64,000 nucleotides of DNA from Chryseobacterium oranimense. Lineage in GTDB: Bacteria; Bacteroidota; Bacteroidia; Flavobacteriales; Weeksellaceae. The stretch covers positions 186,001 through 250,000 of the forward strand of contig NZ_FQWT01000002.1 in assembly GCF_900129755.1 (NCBI RefSeq). Reading direction: 5' to 3'. How positions within the stretch are numbered: the stretch's first letter is position 1; each line of letters starts with the position of its first letter. A program made the position numbers and the translations under genes. Below, piece after piece: positions 62,818 to 64,000 of the stretch. The notes below the pieces were generated by a model. It had not been told where the DNA came from, made no database searches, and was given only the letters and a program-made list of their open reading frames with translations.

Positions 62818-63294
62818 ATGCAAAAAAAATTACTTTCGATATTCTCATTATTTGTAGGTTTCTTTGGATATTCCCAGACAGAGGTCTATTTCAAATATGA
62901 TGAAGCAGGAAACCAAATATACAGGGGGCCTAACGCTACAGGTAAAAATGCACCTGCTGAAGCGGCTAAACAAGAAACTAAAACAGTAGCTCCACTGCAA
63001 CAGCAAGAAGTTCCTGCTATGGATGAAAAAACTTTCTTAAAACAGATCAGACTTTATCCTGTACCGGTAAATGATGTTCTCACCATCGACTGGACGCAAG
63101 AAGCTGATGACCTTATAGAATCTGTTTCATTATATCAGCACAGTACAGTACACTGGAAATTCCAGCAACAGAATATTCCGGGGTTAAACCGTCAGCTTAA
63201 GATTAACATGACAGGTTATGACTGGGGCGTTTATATCCTACGTTTTACTCTGAAAGACGGAAGAGTCTTCAGCAGAAATGTGACCAAACGATAA
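62818..63294 (+). CDS. Small T9SS-sorted protein with a YD-repeat-like motif
   Basis: The 158-residue protein has a signal peptide ending GYSQ, then one Rhs/YD-like unit (VYFKYDEAGNQIYRGPN, residues about 23-39), a Pro/Gln/Ala linker, and a T9SS type A sorting domain (IRLYPVPVNDVLTIDWTQEA ... GVYILRFTLKDGRVFS). Single YD units with this form occur at the ends of Rhs proteins. It starts 6 bases after the second fibre-like gene and lies 50 bases before the SpvB/Rhs-type gene. It may serve as a surface anchor or exit signal for that protein. Confidence 0.8.
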   Translation: MQKKLLSIFSLFVGFFGYSQTEVYFKYDEAGNQIYRGPNATGKNAPAEAAKQETKTVAPLQQQEVPAMDEKTFLKQIRLYPVPVNDVLTIDWTQEADDLIESVSLYQHSTVHWKFQQQNIPGLNRQLKINMTGYDWGVYILRFTLKDGRVFSRNVTKR

Positions 63295-63344
63295 GCTATT
63301 TTCTGATTCATTATTTATCAATTTATTAACACAAAGAAAAGAAT

Positions 63345-64000
63345 ATGAAAATTTTCTATTCATTCATTATATCCTGTATCTCAATATTGGGATACTCTCA
63401 AACGATATTATACCAAACTGAAAGTACCTCGCGAACAGTTCAGGATCCACAGACTGTTGTGCTTGCACAAGGATTTCATGCAACATCAAATGTATCCAAT
63501 CCCTTTATTGCTAAAATTGGTCCGGGTACTGAAAACCTGGGCGGTGGGCCTGCAGATTCAGATGCAGGCGCAACCAACCCATCAGGAACAACTGCTCCGG
63601 CAGGACAGAGTTTTCATGACACTAAAGGAAATATAGAAGTCAGTGGAGCAGGGCAATTGCAATTTACCCTGCCGATTGATCTGCCTCAGGGTGTGAAAAC
63701 TGTTTCTCCCAATATGAGTTTAATCTATCTGAGTAACTCCGGAAATGGAATTGCTGGTTTTGGATGGGCTTTATCAGGCGTTACTACTATTTCCAGAAGT
63801 GGAAAAAATATTGAAAAAGACGGAGAGTTAACCAGTGTAAAATTAAACTATTCAGACTATTATAGTTTTAACGGGCAGAGACTGATTCTAAAATCCGGAG
63901 AATATGGTAAAGATGGCGCAGAATATGTTACGGAGAAGTACTCAAATATCAAAATAAAATCAGTTGGGGCAATCACAGGTCAGACATGGCAAGGTCCCGA
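63345..64000 (+). CDS. SpvB/Rhs-type surface protein (5' part only)
   Basis: The first 218 residues of a longer protein are visible; the frame is open at the window edge. A signal peptide ends GYSQ (about residue 19). Residues 24-60 resemble a 3-coathanger-stack-like segment (DPQTVVLAQGFHATSNVSNP), and 99-152 match the SpvB/TcaC N-terminal domain: GQLQFTLPIDLPQGVKTVSP, MSLIYLSNSGNGIAGFGWAL, SGVTTISRSG. Such domains begin Rhs/YD-repeat proteins, including insecticidal toxin B components and contact toxins. The C-terminal toxin, if any, is beyond the window. Confidence 0.88.
   Translation, partial: MKIFYSFIISCISILGYSQTILYQTESTSRTVQDPQTVVLAQGFHATSNVSNPFIAKIGPGTENLGGGPADSDAGATNPSGTTAPAGQSFHDTKGNIEVSGAGQLQFTLPIDLPQGVKTVSPNMSLIYLSNSGNGIAGFGWALSGVTTISRSGKNIEKDGELTSVKLNYSDYYSFNGQRLILKSGEYGKDGAEYVTEKYSNIKIKSVGAITGQTWQGP

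Overview
The window looks like a Flavobacteriia chromosome, most probably Chryseobacterium or a close relative. The signs are low-GC coding sequence, Bacteroidota promoters (TAnnTTTG at -7, sometimes TTTG or TTG about 19-20 bases upstream), little Shine-Dalgarno signal, many lipoproteins, several type IX secretion (T9SS) C-terminal sorting domains, a fused czcA-type pump, and a Cys-rich GG-leader peptide of the kind found in Chryseobacterium. The genus is inferred from gene content only.

1-7200: unknown envelope proteins on the plus strand, an iron-permease-family membrane protein, and a siderophore TonB receptor with a small lipoprotein. 7448-10921: a str-type operon (rpsL-rpsG-fusA-rpsJ) on the minus strand, closed by a terminator after rpsJ. 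11190-18490: dps, pncB, an exported YciI-like protein, a serine hydrolase, a GG-leader peptide, rmuC and a SPOUT RNA methylase. 18590-25750: an Ala/Lys-rich lipoprotein, an HTH-like membrane protein with its lipoprotein partner, a folate cyclo-ligase, a tRNA hydroxylase (TrhO) with an unusual C-terminal extension, an HtrA protease and RidA. 25755-29681: divergent lptD and amidase genes. 29695-30764: rpsT and three tRNA-Glu genes. 30888-34216: a Crp-family gene broken by a TGA, an azoreductase, and a GntR regulator next to an Fsr-type exporter, with related operator-like palindromes before both.

34375-36062 holds a tandem pair of T9SS proteins with a CLGC motif. 36133-43178 is a vitamin B12 acquisition operon under a cobalamin riboswitch: btuB, a BtuG-like beta-propeller lipoprotein, and two more surface proteins. 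43309-59812 is a dense metal and redox region, all on the minus strand: an MbnP/MbnH pair with a beta-barrel, an exported superoxide dismutase, SCO and YHS proteins, a zinc-type P1B ATPase, a Fur-family regulator, a CDF transporter broken by a TGA, a bestrophin, a CzcB/CzcA efflux system with the outer-membrane factor fused to the pump, and three small membrane proteins ending in an aromatic/hydrophobic-x-PP motif.

60732-64000 is the start of an apparent secreted operon: two fibre-like paralogues with near-identical C-termini, a small protein joining one YD-repeat-like motif to a T9SS sorting domain, and the first 218 residues of a SpvB/Rhs-type protein that runs off the window. This operon, the MbnP/MbnH/barrel set with its small Cys proteins, and the TrhO fusion are the best candidates for undescribed biology.
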